From: JAJPHF01 sp035293805
GTDB taxonomy: Bacteria > Chloroflexota > UBA6077 > JAJPHF01
DNA length: 64,000 nt
Assembly: GCA_035293805.1 (NCBI GenBank)
Contig: DATGMD010000040.1
Coordinates: forward strand, 186,001 to 250,000
Direction: 5' to 3'
The notes beneath the pieces were generated by a model. The model did no database searches, was not told where the DNA came from, and was given only the letters and a program-made list of their open reading frames with translations. Below are positions 63,391-64,000 of the stretch, piece after piece; positions within the stretch are counted from its first letter, which is position 1, and every line of letters starts with the position of its first letter. The translations under genes and the position numbers were made by a program.

Positions 63391-64000
63391 ATGGGCAAGC
63401 TAGAGAATCGGGTCAGCATCGTCACGGGGGCGGGCCGCAACATCGGCGAGGCCATCGCGCACGCCTTCGCCGACGAGGGCGCGCGCGTCGCCGTCGTCGA
63501 CCTCGATGGGCGCGCGGCCGAGGCCGTCGCCAGTGCCATTAACCAGCAGCACCCCGGCCAGGCGCTCGCCGTAACCGCCGACGTGGCCAAGGGCGACGAC
63601 GTGCGGGGCCTGATGGCCACGGTCGCCGACCGGTGGGGCGGCATCGACATCCTCGTGAACAACGTGGCGATCACCGACCGCAAGACCGTGCTGGAGCTGG
63701 ACGAGGACGAGTGGGACCGCGTCATGACGGTCTGCGTCAAGAGCCAGTTCCTCTGCTCGAAGTACGCCGCCGAGCGGATGATCCAGGCGGGTCGCGGCGG
63801 CAACATCATCTGCATCGCCTCGACCTCGGGCCACCGCGGCCGCAAGGACGCGACGGCCTACAGCGCGGCCAAGGCCGCGACCCTGAACCTTGCCCGTTCG
63901 CTGGCGATCCAGCTCGCGCCCTACGGCATCCGCGTGAACTCGGTCACGCCGAACCGCATCGGCTCGCCCGTCGGCCAGGCCGAGGTGCCGGCGAACCGCG
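63391..64000 (+). CDS. Short-chain dehydrogenase/reductase, 3' truncated by the window
   Basis: The first about 203 residues of a classical SDR. The cofactor motif is IVTGAGRNIGEAIAHAFADE (NAD(H)-type, with Asp37-like AVVDLDG favouring NAD). The active-site Ser144 is in IICIASTSGHRG, with Tyr157-x-x-x-Lys161 in AYSAAKAATLN. The NNVAI motif (about 90-94) stands in for NNAG. It probably oxidises a secondary alcohol in catabolism. The GGAGAAG site fits ATG 63391. The C-terminal substrate loop is beyond the edge, so specificity cannot be judged. Confidence 0.93.
   Translation, partial: MGKLENRVSIVTGAGRNIGEAIAHAFADEGARVAVVDLDGRAAEAVASAINQQHPGQALAVTADVAKGDDVRGLMATVADRWGGIDILVNNVAITDRKTVLELDEDEWDRVMTVCVKSQFLCSKYAAERMIQAGRGGNIICIASTSGHRGRKDATAYSAAKAATLNLARSLAIQLAPYGIRVNSVTPNRIGSPVGQAEVPANR

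Overview
The window is about 64 kb of very GC-rich bacterial chromosome. It has no rRNA, tRNA, CRISPR array or complete insertion sequence that I can see. Most of it is packed with ordinary high-GC genes. Lipobox-bearing solute-binding proteins, a MoxR/DUF58/VWA operon, many Amidohydrolase-2 proteins, a family III CoA-transferase and a secreted protein with GPDTC...GYVWREA repeats together suggest an uncultured, heterotrophic Chloroflexota-like soil or sediment bacterium. That assignment is inference from gene content, not a phylogenetic result.

Layout. 0-15.4 kb is an uptake and catabolism region. It holds the tail of one NitT/TauT-type binding protein, a second one on the minus strand, and a plus-strand run from 1.9 to 9.5 kb: binding protein, fused two-unit permease, heme-oxygenase-fold enzyme, D-aminoacylase-like amidohydrolase, a paralogous binding protein, and an arylmalonate-decarboxylase/maleate-isomerase-like protein. 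After that come an HpaB-type flavin monooxygenase (minus), a NahE/PhdJ-like hydratase-aldolase, a signal-less binding-fold protein, an ACMSD-like amidohydrolase and msrA. 15.5-21.4 kb carries a small zinc-ribbon protein, a CoA-transferase, an M24-fold protein with substituted metal ligands paired with a binding lipoprotein, and an alpha/beta hydrolase. 21.5-31.4 kb is a minus-strand MoxR ATPase-DUF58-BatA-like-VWA block headed by membrane and peptidase-MA proteins. 31.5-33.2 kb holds three small plus-strand genes. 33.2-37.1 kb is one giant hybrid histidine kinase. 37.2-41.7 kb holds a D-2-hydroxyacid dehydrogenase, a RidA protein, and an IclR regulator between two paralogous amidohydrolases.

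41.8-45.1 kb stands out. Base composition drops and there are mobile-element traces: a 194-bp MITE-like unit, a 21-bp tandem repeat and a possible leaderless or transposase-remnant ORF. An orphan LuxR-type response regulator is followed by two secreted proteins of unknown function, one ending in a PEP-CTERM-like sorting signal. 45.4-49.5 kb returns to core-like genes: a threonine-dehydratase-like enzyme, a FecR-domain protein and an FMN-dependent alpha-hydroxyacid oxidase. 49.9-53.7 kb is a tightly overlapping four-gene operon (methyltransferase, geranylgeranyl-reductase-like FAD enzyme, SRPBCC protein, FabF-like ketosynthase) that looks like a small uncharacterised biosynthetic cluster. 53.9-63.4 kb is rich in signalling: a GAF histidine kinase, a 731-aa secreted repeat protein, a second hybrid kinase, a single-domain receiver and a metallo-beta-lactamase-receiver fusion. 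The window ends inside a short-chain dehydrogenase.

The most unusual signals are: (1) palindromic repeats inserted in frame inside two protein-coding genes (moxR-like and the methyltransferase), one of them matching an intergenic copy in this window; (2) the ketosynthase-containing mini-cluster; (3) the MBL-REC fusion beside hybrid kinases; (4) the low-GC secreted-protein island; and (5) the M24 protein lacking part of its metal site. Several promoters with good -35/-10 spacing can be read directly, and several genes use an extended -10 of the form TGnTACAAT.
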